A stretch of DNA of 64,000 bases from Saezia sanguinis (GCF_003991585.1 NZ_PQSP01000001.1:744001-808000), one strand, 5' to 3'; counted from the stretch's first letter, positions 30,502-38,351 are shown. Made by a program: numbers and translations. Notes: generated by a model from the sequence alone, not told the origin.

Positions 30502-30990
30502 TTACTTGTTTGCCCTCGCATTGTAAAACCCGTTACACGTCAGTAAGCGGTTTCGAGTTGTGTCAGCGTATTGTGCATAGACTCCCGCCAGTCTGTCAGA
30601 TTCTTCAAGCAACTCGGTAAGCACTCGGATGGTATGGGCGGCGGCAGTGCAATTGCCGGTAGCGGATCGACTTGCTGCCTGACGTACACGGGCGAGTTCT
30701 GAGCGCACCCCGTCACGCTCAGCAATAGCGCTGTCACGATCATCCATAATCTGCTGTTCCCTTTTTTCGCTTTCATTGCGTTCAATCTCCCTTTGTTCAA
30801 GTTCGCGCTGCCGTTCCAACAGCATTGCTTGCATCTGAGCCACCTTGTAGCTTTCAAATTCCAGCGTGACCATCACTGTTTCATGGCGGGCTGCCTCAAG
30901 CCGGAAGGTCTGAACGGTGCCCCACAACAGCAGCGCCACAATAGCCAGAACAGCGCCGATCTCTGGCAGGTACTTTTTAATCACACTCAT
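30502..30990 (-). CDS. Rz inner-membrane spanin (DUF2514 type)
   Basis: 162 residues. One N-terminal membrane helix (IGAVLAIVALLLWGTV) and a long charged coiled coil (about 45-110), ending in a small domain with YAQYAD and two Cys. With Rz1, which is encoded inside it in another frame, it fuses inner and outer membranes at the end of lysis. Last gene of the minus-strand lysis cassette. Confidence 0.85.
   Translation of the reverse strand: MSVIKKYLPEIGAVLAIVALLLWGTVQTFRLEAARHETVMVTLEFESYKVAQMQAMLLERQRELEQREIERNESEKREQQIMDDRDSAIAERDGVRSELARVRQAASRSATGNCTAAAHTIRVLTELLEESDRLAGVYAQYADTTRNRLLTCNGFYNARANK
30540..30776 (-). CDS. Rz1 outer-membrane spanin lipoprotein (nested in Rz)
   Basis: 78 residues from ATG 30776. 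Signal peptide with lipobox LLSVTGC and a Pro-rich mature part (LPAIALPPPIP), the standard Rz1 design. It lies wholly within Rz in a different frame, as in lambda. Confidence 0.82.
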   Translation of the reverse strand: MKAKKGNSRLWMIVTALLLSVTGCAQNSPVYVRQQVDPLPAIALPPPIPSECLPSCLKNLTDWRESMHNTLTQLETAY

Positions 30991-31012
30991 ATCAAGGTTT
31001 CTCCAATACGGG

Positions 31013-31093
31013 TACTCTACGCGTGCACATTAAGCGCCCTGTTTAATGTGAATAAGTGGTTATGCCCGCCTACCCCGGCGGGTTCTTTTTTTT
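31013..31093 (+). ncRNA. Candidate small RNA, unit 1 of three
   Basis: TACTCT (31013-31018) is a possible -10 box; the -35 is poor. The transcript would contain hairpin CACATTAA/TTAATGTG (31026-31050), a 14-nt linker and terminator CCCGCC/GGCGGG with an 11-base T-rich run (31065-31093). Same architecture as units 2 and 3. Confidence 0.55.
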
Positions 31094-31150
31094 ATTCATC
31101 AATTATGTGAATTAGTAGACGCCCAAAATCGCAAATCCCTGTTTGTCCCG

Positions 31151-31270
31151 TTGACAGCCATATATGGCAGATGTATTCTCTGCTTGCGTATCAAGAGCCC
31201 ATTCTTAATACGTGATTGACTAAGCTTATACCCCCGCCTCGGTAACATCCCTTGGCGGGGCTTTTTGTTT
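31151..31270 (+). ncRNA. Candidate small RNA, unit 2 of three, with promoter
   Basis: TTGACA (31151-31156), 17-bp spacer, TATTCT (31174-31179), start near 31186. The RNA of about 80 nt has hairpin CGTATCAAGA/TCTTAATACG (31187-31212), a linker and terminator CCCCGCC/GGCGGGG plus CTTTTTG. It runs opposite to the lysis genes. Confidence 0.65.
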
Positions 31271-31384
31271 ATTGCGGGAATCCCCGGTACGGGTATCAAT
31301 AGCGGCTCGAAAATCCCGAATAGCTGTTGATGCCTTAATAGCCAAAGCCACTACTTAAAGTTAACAAAGCTTCTTTACATAACA

Positions 31385-31508
31385 TTGACAACCTTTGGTA
31401 ACGGATGTAATATCCGCATGCGCATTAAGCCGCTTTGTAACTCCTTTGCTTAATGCGTAGTTCAACGCTTTACCCCGCCTCCGTATCCATCCTTGGCGGG
31501 GTTTTTTA
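31385..31508 (+). ncRNA. Candidate small RNA, unit 3 of three, with promoter
   Basis: TTGACA (31385-31390), 17-bp spacer, TAATAT (31408-31413), start near 31420. The RNA of about 85-90 nt has a perfect 10-bp hairpin CGCATTAAGC/GCTTAATGCG, a linker and terminator CCCCGCC/GGCGGGG with TTTTTT. Its 3' end touches the endolysin stop codon on the other strand, so it can also pair with that mRNA. Confidence 0.68.
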
Positions 31509-32015
31509 TTCACTGATGCACCTCTGGTACTCTGCCTGCCTGCGAGTCCATAGGCCTGCGCATATTCTGTTTCCTGGCGTGCTGCAATCAAAGGGCTTCC
31601 CATTGATTCGTAGATACTTGAATGTGAGGATTGCTGTACAGGCAGCATCATGCCTGCCATTCCTCAGTTTCAATGGTATAGAAGACCTGCAAAATTTGGC
31701 AGTCCCCACGTTATAGGACAGGCTCACAAAGGCATCAAATTCACCTTGAGACAGAGGAACGTCAGGGCCGATGCACTTCTTTATCTCTTCACCAAACTTA
31801 TTTACATCCGCCCCTAAGCGTTCTATCGCTTCGTCCTTGGTAATGGTGTCACCGGGTTTGACGCCTGCTGTCGTGCCATAACCTATGGTCGGTACATCCC
31901 ATCCATGCACCGGATCTGGATATGCCTTGTCTCTAAACCCCTCGAATCCGGCAATGGAAGCAATGACGGCCGCCGATGCTCCAAGTGCTGCCAGCGTGTA
32001 TCTGGTTTTAGTCAT
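31506..32015 (-). CDS. Phage endolysin, GH24 lysozyme (SAR type)
   Basis: 169 residues from ATG 32015 with a strong GGGGAGGGG site. The weakly hydrophobic, Ala/Gly-rich N-terminal helix (LAALGASAAVIASIAG) looks like a signal-arrest-release anchor. Catalytic Glu25 (GFEGFRDKAY), Asp34 and the Thr of PTIGYG form the lysozyme triad; the loop between Asp and Thr is 3 residues longer than usual. It cuts peptidoglycan after release from the membrane. Overlaps the holin gene by 8 bp. Confidence 0.9.
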   Translation of the reverse strand: MTKTRYTLAALGASAAVIASIAGFEGFRDKAYPDPVHGWDVPTIGYGTTAGVKPGDTITKDEAIERLGADVNKFGEEIKKCIGPDVPLSQGEFDAFVSLSYNVGTAKFCRSSIPLKLRNGRHDAACTAILTFKYLRINGKPFDCSTPGNRICAGLWTRRQAEYQRCISE

Positions 32016-32229
32016 CTCCACCCCTCCCCTTGATCGCCTTATGGCACTTGATCAGTACATAGACAATGCTCACGACAAAGTAAACAAAGGTTGCTATGGC
32101 AACCAGCGTATTCCAGGTGATGCCAGCAATAAAGCTACCCCCAACCGTATTGGCTGCGGCCATCTTCACATCCGGCATAACGTCCGGACTCTTGACTGTT
32201 GAGATGATTTTTTGGATTTTGGTGAGCAC
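32008..32229 (-). CDS. Holin
   Basis: 73 residues, GTG start with AAAAGGAG site. One strong membrane helix (TLVAIATFVYFVVSIVYVLI), possibly a second weak one (AANTVGGSFIAGITW), and a charged tail. Position directly before the endolysin supports holin or pinholin function. Confidence 0.78.
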   Translation of the reverse strand: MLTKIQKIISTVKSPDVMPDVKMAAANTVGGSFIAGITWNTLVAIATFVYFVVSIVYVLIKCHKAIKGRGGDD

Positions 32230-32255
32230 GGTTTCTCCTTTTCTTCTTGCCCAAT

Positions 32256-32286
32256 AAAAAAGCCGCCTACTTCATCGTAGACGGCT
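32256..32286 (-). terminator. Terminator before the holin gene
   Basis: Minus strand AGCCGTCTAC, 6-nt loop, GTAGGCGGCT, TTTTTT. Separates the TIM-barrel gene from the lysis cassette. Confidence 0.82.
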
Positions 32287-32328
32287 CACTTGTTGTTAGG
32301 TGAACGGTTTAATACCGATAAAACTGCA

Positions 32329-33609
32329 TTAACCAGCAACCACGTTGACAGCCACGTTAGGTGTATAGTCACCAAACCAGTTGCCATGATCCCCTACCAT
32401 CCGTCCTTGCAGGTTATAAACGCCAGGCGTTGATGGCGCCATCACCGGAAACACCATAATTGCCGTCTGATTAGGTTCGATTCTGGAAGGCAGCCACACA
32501 CGATGAGCGCCCCAAATGAAGTTATCCTGCGGATTCTGTGTACCCAGAAACACTTCACCCAACTCCCACTTCACATTGCCTGTATTACGCATGTCCACGC
32601 GAATATCGTATGGTCTACCCGCAATCATCGTCGATGGAATCAAGTGTCCAATCCACTGCGCATTAGCATGCGAGTATTTCACCTGTCTCCCGATCTGATC
32701 CCACCATTGACGGTAATTTTGCAACCGATAATCCCCTGACCCTAACCCAATGAAAGTCCCTGTTTCGTCATACCCAGAATTCCACAAAAATGTCACAATT
32801 GCCAGCACAGTTGGATCACTTTGTGCGTAAGCGTACATTCTGAATGGATCATGTGCTCTTGTATCATTTTGAGTTACATAGGCACACGGAACAACAAACA
32901 TACGCTGTTTGGCGTTGAGTTGAAGTTCACTTTGAAGCCTTCTAAACCAATACAGATAGAAATCCTCACTGGTGCTTTGTCCATCCCCTGGGGTAAACTC
33001 ATCTATGCCGATCCAGTCAAACAACCGCAATCCGGCAATGGCGCGTCCATAATTGATACTAGTACAAACAGCAAGTGCTCCATATTGTGAATGATTATTC
33101 CTGCGGATGATATTCACAATCTGTGCCAACACGGGAGAAGGTGCGCCATTCACATCCACCAAGCCGTGTTGCTCAGGTTCATCTACCGGATAAAACCCGA
33201 TAACGGTCCCATTCTCAACATCGTTTGGAGCAAAAAAACCATCGCCTACTAATCGGTTCATAAAACCAAGCCACTTTGTTTCTGCAAACTGATCAAGGGT
33301 GTAGTACCCGCCCTCAGTTGAAGGGGCATACAAGTAAGGGGTGCTGATCACCGCCTTATTGCCTTTATCCTTGACTATCGCCAAATCCCGGGCAAGCTGG
33401 TTGTAATCAGACCAGAAAATCACCGAAAGGTTGGTATGATTAACTACCTCACTTTGGCGCCCGTTCTCTGTATGCAAGTGACCAAAGTATTTCAGATGCG
33501 ATGCGGCGCTAGTCGCTGTTACCTGTACTGCCGGCTGCGCCGAAGCAGCTATTGCCGAGGATGCCTTACCCTCATCCACGGTGGGATGTAAAAGTCCTAT
33601 ATTCATCAT
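32329..33609 (-). CDS. TIM-barrel glycosidase-like protein with C-terminal FW domain (copy 1)
   Basis: 426 residues from the ATGATG at 33609 (AGGAAATAC site). Residues about 45-320 look like a TIM barrel of the clan-A glycosidase kind, with GFYPVDEPEQHG in place of the usual NEP acid/base motif; I see no clear Glu nucleophile after the FLWNSG strand. Residues about 330-425 are an FW (NBR1-like Ig) domain: RNTGNVKWELGEVFLGTQNP, GPY-like ending. No signal peptide, so release by cell lysis is likely. Paralogue of the next gene; the promoter region is also duplicated. Confidence 0.68.
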   Translation of the reverse strand: MMNIGLLHPTVDEGKASSAIAASAQPAVQVTATSAASHLKYFGHLHTENGRQSEVVNHTNLSVIFWSDYNQLARDLAIVKDKGNKAVISTPYLYAPSTEGGYYTLDQFAETKWLGFMNRLVGDGFFAPNDVENGTVIGFYPVDEPEQHGLVDVNGAPSPVLAQIVNIIRRNNHSQYGALAVCTSINYGRAIAGLRLFDWIGIDEFTPGDGQSTSEDFYLYWFRRLQSELQLNAKQRMFVVPCAYVTQNDTRAHDPFRMYAYAQSDPTVLAIVTFLWNSGYDETGTFIGLGSGDYRLQNYRQWWDQIGRQVKYSHANAQWIGHLIPSTMIAGRPYDIRVDMRNTGNVKWELGEVFLGTQNPQDNFIWGAHRVWLPSRIEPNQTAIMVFPVMAPSTPGVYNLQGRMVGDHGNWFGDYTPNVAVNVVAG

Positions 33610-33691
33610 ATGTATTTCCTCATTGTGATATGTAGTAGAAAGAGCGTCACTTTCATGACAGCTCACACTCACTTTAATAGGGCAATAAGGG

Positions 33692-33703
33692 CATATGTGA
33701 ACG
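33692..33703 (-). promoter_or_regulatory. CGTTCACATATG motif at TIM-barrel gene 1
   Basis: On the minus strand CGTTCACATATG; TTCACA fits a -35 box with TATTAA 16 bp on. The same 12-mer occurs upstream of three other genes in the window. Confidence 0.5.
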
Positions 33704-33728
33704 AAAAACCGCCCGAAGGCGGCTAAAA
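33704..33728 (-). terminator. Terminator after TIM-barrel gene 2
   Basis: Minus strand GCCGCC, TTCG loop, GGCGGT, TTTTCG, just past the stop of the gene at 33756. Confidence 0.78.
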
Positions 33729-33755
33729 TTTTGTTAAGTAATTATGCTTATTCAA

Positions 33756-34994
33756 TCAAACAACAGTTACTTTCATATTTGGCGTCATTGGCCCAAACCA
33801 TGTTTGCCCCTCAAGCAACAACTGGAAACGCATGTCGTATACACCAGGTGCACTTGGTGCACGTACAAAGAAAGTTAAAGTTGCAATGCCATTAAAACCA
33901 ACACTTCCTGAAAGTTCTGCACGGGAAGTCCCCCAAGTCATATTGTCATGCGGGTTTTGTGTTCCTAACCTTACGGCTCCTGGCTGCCAGGTGTTACCCT
34001 TATTTTTGTATTGCACGGTCACTTGGTAATTTCCCCCTCTTTGCATGGTTTGAGGGATACTTTGCGATACAAATTCTGAGTTATATCCTGCTGGGCCAGC
34101 TTTAATAGATCGTCCAACGTTTTCATAACCTACACGCAAGTTAGACATTGCTGGTTCCCTTAATCCAGCAATAGTATCACCCCCCGGGGTACGCCAAATA
34201 AACGGCACAATCGCAATGACAGATGGATCAGATGCTGCCTTTTCCAGAATCGAATATGGATCTGAATACCAAGATTGGTTAAAGCCCTTCCACGTTAATT
34301 GGGCACACAAAGGAACCAGCATTGTACGTTGATGGGAGCCTATTCCTAAGCCCTGCTTGAAGGTTTGATCAAACTCTGACAAATATTGTGCAGTCGTTGG
34401 GCCATAGTGGTCATAGCCAACCCAATCATACAGCTGTGCAGTCGCTTTGAAAGACATCATACTTGCATGATATGCAACGATTGTTGAAATAGGTATATTC
34501 TGTGTCAAAGGGTTGCCACGCATGATATTGACTAATCTTTGAAGATTCTGATTAGGCTGAGTTCCATAATCAGTGAAACCATGTAGATTAGGCTCATCAA
34601 CAAGGTAGAACGAAACTACGGTTCCATTTTCAGGGAATTCAATATCAATGAATCCATTGACATAAAGTTCTTGTGCCAATGTGCTCCAGTTTTCTTGAGC
34701 AGATGGGCTGATAACAAAAGAATTTTCGTTAAAAACAAAACCATCCACACTTAAGATAACTTTAATGCCATTTTCCTTTGCCATAGCAAGTTCGCTACGC
34801 AACCGTGCTGTATCCCACCACAGCGACGCCAAATGCATCATCGTCGTATGGGGATTGGTTTCTAATTGATAAGTTACATTCGGTGGCGTCCCACTTTCAT
34901 TTGAAAAATATCCAAAATATTTCAGATGCGCTGGAGATGCTGCTACGGCTGTCACGACCTGTGTTGCTTCATTTGTTTTGGATGTATTCATCAT
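33756..34994 (-). CDS. TIM-barrel glycosidase-like protein with C-terminal FW domain (copy 2)
   Basis: 412 residues from ATGATG at 34994. The same two-domain plan as copy 1: SFYLVDEPNLHG in the barrel and YKNKGNTWQPGAVRLGTQNP in the FW domain, ending GPMTPNMKVTVV. The two proteins share perhaps a third to half of their residues, so the duplication is old relative to the promoter copies. No signal peptide. Possible role: sugar or wall binding after lysis, or a tail-associated factor; unproven. Confidence 0.67.
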   Translation of the reverse strand: MMNTSKTNEATQVVTAVAASPAHLKYFGYFSNESGTPPNVTYQLETNPHTTMMHLASLWWDTARLRSELAMAKENGIKVILSVDGFVFNENSFVISPSAQENWSTLAQELYVNGFIDIEFPENGTVVSFYLVDEPNLHGFTDYGTQPNQNLQRLVNIMRGNPLTQNIPISTIVAYHASMMSFKATAQLYDWVGYDHYGPTTAQYLSEFDQTFKQGLGIGSHQRTMLVPLCAQLTWKGFNQSWYSDPYSILEKAASDPSVIAIVPFIWRTPGGDTIAGLREPAMSNLRVGYENVGRSIKAGPAGYNSEFVSQSIPQTMQRGGNYQVTVQYKNKGNTWQPGAVRLGTQNPHDNMTWGTSRAELSGSVGFNGIATLTFFVRAPSAPGVYDMRFQLLLEGQTWFGPMTPNMKVTVV

Positions 34995-35118
34995 ATGTAT
35001 TTCCTTATTGTGATATGTGATAGAAAGAGCGCCACTTTCATGACAACTCACACTCACTTTATTAGGACAATAAGGACATATGTGAACGAAAAGCCGCCTC
35101 AAAGCGGCTAAGCCTGTT
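34983..35118 (-). repeat. Duplicated promoter/leader region, copy 2
   Basis: Partner of 33598-33735. Includes CATATGTGAACG (35077-35088) and a terminator GCCGCT/GCGGC with TTTTCG at its far end, which stops the upstream gene at 35127. Confidence 0.75.
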
Positions 35119-35126
35119 CTGTATTA

Positions 35127-35756
35127 TTATTTTGCTCCTGGACACTCCCATTGTTTGACAACCAAACGACCAAAATCCCAGGTGCATTCCAGATTAGGGT
35201 TCTCTGGGTTGTGTAATGACTGCGACATAATTCGCCCACTCTCACTAAAAAGAATCCATGTTAAAAGCCGATTGTTTTCCCCATATACTGACATAGATGA
35301 TAAGTATCCTGTCTCATCCCACCTAAAAGTGATCCCCACAATATTCGTGGCATCCGAAAACATCAAGCCACTGATGTTCCCATTTTCAAACCAGCTGATA
35401 TTGATCCCATAAGGAGGGGAAATATAATTTTCAGTCCATCTTTCGCCTGTAGGATAATAACTTTTATAAACCCCCAGATATGAGACATTAGAAGGCTTCA
35501 CAAGGTACGGATCTGTAGCTTTACTTTCATTAACTAAATAAAAATTTTGTACAATAAAATTTCCATCAACTGTAATGCCTAAAAATCTTATTTCGCTTGC
35601 AAGCTCAGGATCATCCAGGTTTTTCTTCAGGATACTATCACCAACGTTCCAAATTGCCGCACTTGTGGCTTCGTCGTCTATTTCATACGATAGCTTTTCA
35701 GCGTAACTTACTCCAGTGAGCATTAAAACAAATAACAACATTAGCCATTTTTTCAT
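35127..35756 (-). CDS. Secreted MORN-repeat-like protein (prophage cargo)
   Basis: 209 residues from ATG 35756 (an in-frame GTG lies 21 bp upstream). Signal peptide KKWLMLLFVLMLTGVSYA. Repeated motifs such as YYPTGERWTENY and WFENGNISG resemble MORN-type repeats of YwqK-like antitoxins. It overlaps the nuclease gene upstream by 4 bp, so the two are coupled; a nuclease with a partner is possible but unproven. Confidence 0.6.
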   Translation of the reverse strand: MKKWLMLLFVLMLTGVSYAEKLSYEIDDEATSAAIWNVGDSILKKNLDDPELASEIRFLGITVDGNFIVQNFYLVNESKATDPYLVKPSNVSYLGVYKSYYPTGERWTENYISPPYGINISWFENGNISGLMFSDATNIVGITFRWDETGYLSSMSVYGENNRLLTWILFSESGRIMSQSLHNPENPNLECTWDFGRLVVKQWECPGAK

Positions 35757-36241
35757 TCTCTTGATTCTCTTCTCCACTCCCAGGGCGGGACGGGGTTAGG
35801 CATCGACCAGATATTGAGTTCCTCATTCTGAGCGTGGTCTTGAAATCCGTACAGGTATTTATGATCTTTGGCGTACTGCGGATAGACCCAAGCCAGACCT
35901 TCCTCGACCAGCGCAGATCCTGCATCAACATCGTTGCAGATTACCTGACCAACGATGCGACCGTAACGATCCCGACCATGCACAACAATCTGAGCATTGA
36001 CCCGATAGCATAGGTCACTTAGATACTCCCTGGATTTAGCGCTGTAGTCCTGCTCTCTTTCGGGTGCATCTATTGCAACAATGCGCACCCGTACTTGTTC
36101 ATAGTTTCCAGGTTCGCCGCAGCGGGCTTTAAGGGTGTCGCCGTCTGATATACCCACAACAAGGCAAAAAAGGATTTCAAGCATTGTGGCATTGTATCCG
36201 ACTACAAGTCTGGTCTTACCAATATAAAGCCAAGCCATCAT
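35753..36241 (-). CDS. Thermonuclease (SNase-like), possibly secreted
   Basis: 162 residues; an internal ATG at 36184 would leave a hydrophobic N-terminus (MLEILFCLVVGIS) able to serve as a signal. The SNase fold is clear: DGDTLKARC, VRIVAIDAPER, GRDRYGRIVG and ALVEEGLAWVY, with the catalytic Arg and Asp/Glu positions kept. Digests DNA and RNA with Ca2+. Coupled to the secreted MORN-like gene. Confidence 0.8.
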   Translation of the reverse strand: MMAWLYIGKTRLVVGYNATMLEILFCLVVGISDGDTLKARCGEPGNYEQVRVRIVAIDAPEREQDYSAKSREYLSDLCYRVNAQIVVHGRDRYGRIVGQVICNDVDAGSALVEEGLAWVYPQYAKDHKYLYGFQDHAQNEELNIWSMPNPVPPWEWRRESRE

Positions 36242-36281
36242 TCATAATCAAAGCGTAGACAGCTACCACCCAGGAGGACAT

Positions 36282-36530
36282 ATGGCTAGAATCAAAAACA
36301 GGGACTATAACAGGGCGCGTGATCTAATTATCCAGTTTTACAATCAGAATAATGTTGTCGGAGGTAGAGCAGCACAAACACATCCTGCACATGGAAACGA
36401 TGGTACAGTTCCAGCCAGCTATGGTAGAGACCTTTATGATCAGGTTGTTGCTGATTTAAATTTGAACCCAGGAGTTGGAGTCATCGCCCGCCGGGACTTC
36501 CTACAGGAGCTTGAAGATTTATTACTGTAG
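36282..36530 (+). CDS. Hypothetical protein, 82 residues (prophage cargo)
   Basis: Excellent AGGAGG site before the ATG. Soluble, charged protein ending QELEDLLL. Transcribed opposite to the phage late genes, so a moron. Family unknown. Confidence 0.6.
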   Translation: MARIKNRDYNRARDLIIQFYNQNNVVGGRAAQTHPAHGNDGTVPASYGRDLYDQVVADLNLNPGVGVIARRDFLQELEDLLL

Positions 36531-36582
36531 ATTCCAGTCATCACCCACATCAACAGGTCGCCCGTCTTTTACTGTTCATTAA

Positions 36583-36606
36583 AAAAGCCACCCGGAGGTG
36601 ACTTAA
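36583..36606 (-). terminator. Minus-strand terminator inside the cargo block
   Basis: Minus strand GTCACCT, CCGG, GGTGGC, TTTTTT. It faces the late genes, so the plus-strand cargo may have been inserted around it. Confidence 0.6.
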
Positions 36607-36624
36607 GTCCTGCCTAAACAAGAA

Positions 36625-36636
36625 CGTTCACATATG
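36625..36636 (+). promoter_or_regulatory. CGTTCACATATG motif at secreted cargo gene
   Basis: Same 12-mer as at 33692 and 35077, here on the plus strand 56 bp before the ATG at 36692. Confidence 0.5.
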
Positions 36637-36691
36637 CATATTTCATGCGCTTATCATAAAACTTCTTTAAACCAAATAAAGGAAATTAATT

Positions 36692-37135
36692 ATGAAAGCA
36701 CTGAAAATATTACTGGGAGCGTTTCTGGTTTCTATTGCTGCTATTTCAGCACATGCACAGGAAGTCAGACATTGTGGCACAACGGATTCCGTATCCGTAT
36801 GTATCCAGAAATCATATACTGCAGGCACATTTCGCTGGGTGGATGGCTCCAACGGCGTTGAATGGATGATGAAACTAGGGGCCAGCGGTAATTCTGTAAT
36901 GGTTTATCAGAACGGCCAGCACCTGGGTAATTTTGCTCCTCAACTTGCACTGCCATCATATTATGCAGGGCCAGGAGTGGATGGTAATCCATGTGGGGTA
37001 GCGCATATCGCATTAACTTTCCCTGATTTTGATAATGCCTATGTCACAGCAACTGAAAATCTGTGTCATCTGACTTCTTCATATACAAAAACTGTATGTA
37101 TCAACGGGCAGTGTTATACGCATAACTCTTACTAA
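36692..37135 (+). CDS. Secreted small protein (prophage cargo)
   Basis: 147 residues, AAAGGAAATT site. Signal peptide AAISAHAQ. The mature part has six Cys (CGTTDSVSVC, NPCG, LC, CINGQC) that suggest disulfides in the periplasm or outside. Unknown function. Confidence 0.62.
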   Translation: MKALKILLGAFLVSIAAISAHAQEVRHCGTTDSVSVCIQKSYTAGTFRWVDGSNGVEWMMKLGASGNSVMVYQNGQHLGNFAPQLALPSYYAGPGVDGNPCGVAHIALTFPDFDNAYVTATENLCHLTSSYTKTVCINGQCYTHNSY

Positions 37136-37162
37136 TGCCCCAGTAGTCAAAGCACATATCCC

Positions 37163-37187
37163 AATAGCCACCTGAAGGTGGCTTTAT
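37163..37187. terminator. Bidirectional terminator
   Basis: AGCCACCT, GA, AGGTGGCT with TTTAT, between the convergent secreted cargo gene and tail fibre gene. Confidence 0.78.
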
Positions 37188-38308
37188 CAATCCACCCTCC
37201 AAACTTTAATCCGGCAAGGTGCGGTTGTTGTTTGTGATGCCCCAACAAAAACATTAAGCGTACCGGCAGGGGAGCCAAAGAGCGCATAACTACCGGTCTG
37301 AACCCGCAGAACATCGTTAACGACATCTGCCACAATCCCAATACCACCGCTGTTATAGTAGTTGTAAGAGGCTACGCAACTCCACTCTCCTCCAAACTGG
37401 AGTTGAATTCTGAAGTCAATCTCGTGCCCTGGAAACGGGGTAGGAATCGTGTAGCGGTTATTGATCGTTACATTGGCCGGACTTGCAGCATTGCCCCCAT
37501 TCGGGTAGATAATTGCAAAGCGGTCAGACATATACTGCACCAGCCCGGCAGCATCCACCCACTTATCCGCAGCCCCGTTTTGAATATCGGCGCTGGTGGC
37601 CTTCGCTGACACGTCGACCTTGCTAGTTTGCATGTTACCCACCACCTCGGCGACCGCTAATACCGTTTCTTCATCGGCCTTGCCGTTCACGGTTTCCACA
37701 AAATCCGCAGCGAGCTGCAACTGGTTACTGGTCGATATCTCTAGGCCCGATCCGATGTTGGGTGTCAGTTTTCCATCCTGCGCTTTCAACCCAGGACCTG
37801 CCAGGTCAACCGCATCGACCGCGCTATCTTCGAGGGATTGGATACGGCTAGTGTTTTCCCCGATGGTTTCCGCCACTGCCTGTAATGCCTCCTGGTCGGC
37901 TTTGCCTTCGATAGACTCGATCAGATCGGGATCGACCACCAATGCACCATTGCTGTCCACTGTCAGGCCGTCGCCATGGTTGACATCAATTTTTGTGCCG
38001 TCGGTGCTGGCCTTCAGGCCGGAGCCGGACAGCGCTGCGGGCGTTGTTGCGTTCTTGACATTACCGATAGCGGTTGTGTTGTCCTGCACCCGCTGCGTCA
38101 GTTCTGTCACTGACGCCTGACTGGCCTTGCTGTCTATCTGCTCCTGCTGGCTGTCTAGTCTTTCGCCGATGTCCTGTGCATCGGCTTTGGCCGCCAGTTG
38201 TGCTTGCGTTTCTGTGGTATTGGCGTTAAGTTTCTGAAATGCCGGTCGCAGTGGGTCGCCCGTGCCGTCATCGGCTGTTGCGCCGACATTGACCTGTTGG
38301 AATACCAT
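37187..38308 (-). CDS. Phage tail fibre protein
   Basis: 373 residues, AGGAAAAG site. The N-terminus VNVGATADDGTGDPLRPAFQKLN is typical of the tail-attachment part of fibres; the middle has repeats (SKASQASVTELTQRV, GKADQEALQAVAETIG) that form a coiled stalk, and the last 100 residues are a beta-rich receptor-binding head. Directly follows the J fragment as in lambdoid phages. Confidence 0.82.
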   Translation of the reverse strand: MVFQQVNVGATADDGTGDPLRPAFQKLNANTTETQAQLAAKADAQDIGERLDSQQEQIDSKASQASVTELTQRVQDNTTAIGNVKNATTPAALSGSGLKASTDGTKIDVNHGDGLTVDSNGALVVDPDLIESIEGKADQEALQAVAETIGENTSRIQSLEDSAVDAVDLAGPGLKAQDGKLTPNIGSGLEISTSNQLQLAADFVETVNGKADEETVLAVAEVVGNMQTSKVDVSAKATSADIQNGAADKWVDAAGLVQYMSDRFAIIYPNGGNAASPANVTINNRYTIPTPFPGHEIDFRIQLQFGGEWSCVASYNYYNSGGIGIVADVVNDVLRVQTGSYALFGSPAGTLNVFVGASQTTTAPCRIKVWRVD

Positions 38309-38325
38309 GGTTTCTTTTCCTCAAA

Positions 38326-38347
38326 AACAAAGCCGCCGTTACCGGCA
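38326..38347 (-). terminator. Terminator-like hairpin between J and tail fibre
   Basis: Minus strand GCCGGT, AACG, GCGGCT, TTGTTTTTG. Imperfect stem; could attenuate the fibre gene. Confidence 0.5.
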
Positions 38348-38351
38348 GCGT

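Larger units (their letters stand above)
33598..33735 (-). repeat. Duplicated promoter/leader region, copy 1
   Basis: About 115 bp here and at 34983-35118 agree at roughly nine of ten bases, from the ribosome binding site to the upstream terminator. Both include CATATGTGAACG and encode the same leader. The cargo genes were duplicated with their promoters. Confidence 0.75.

Noticed and set aside
31013-31508. CRISPR-like array
   Set aside because: Repeats are only three, differ in sequence and have terminators and promoters; no equal spacers and no cas genes in the window.
31361-31660. Minus-strand 99-residue frame through small-RNA unit 3
   Set aside because: It reads across the terminator hairpin and the end of the endolysin gene in the wrong frame; its similarity to the 31099-31299 frame comes from the repeated DNA.
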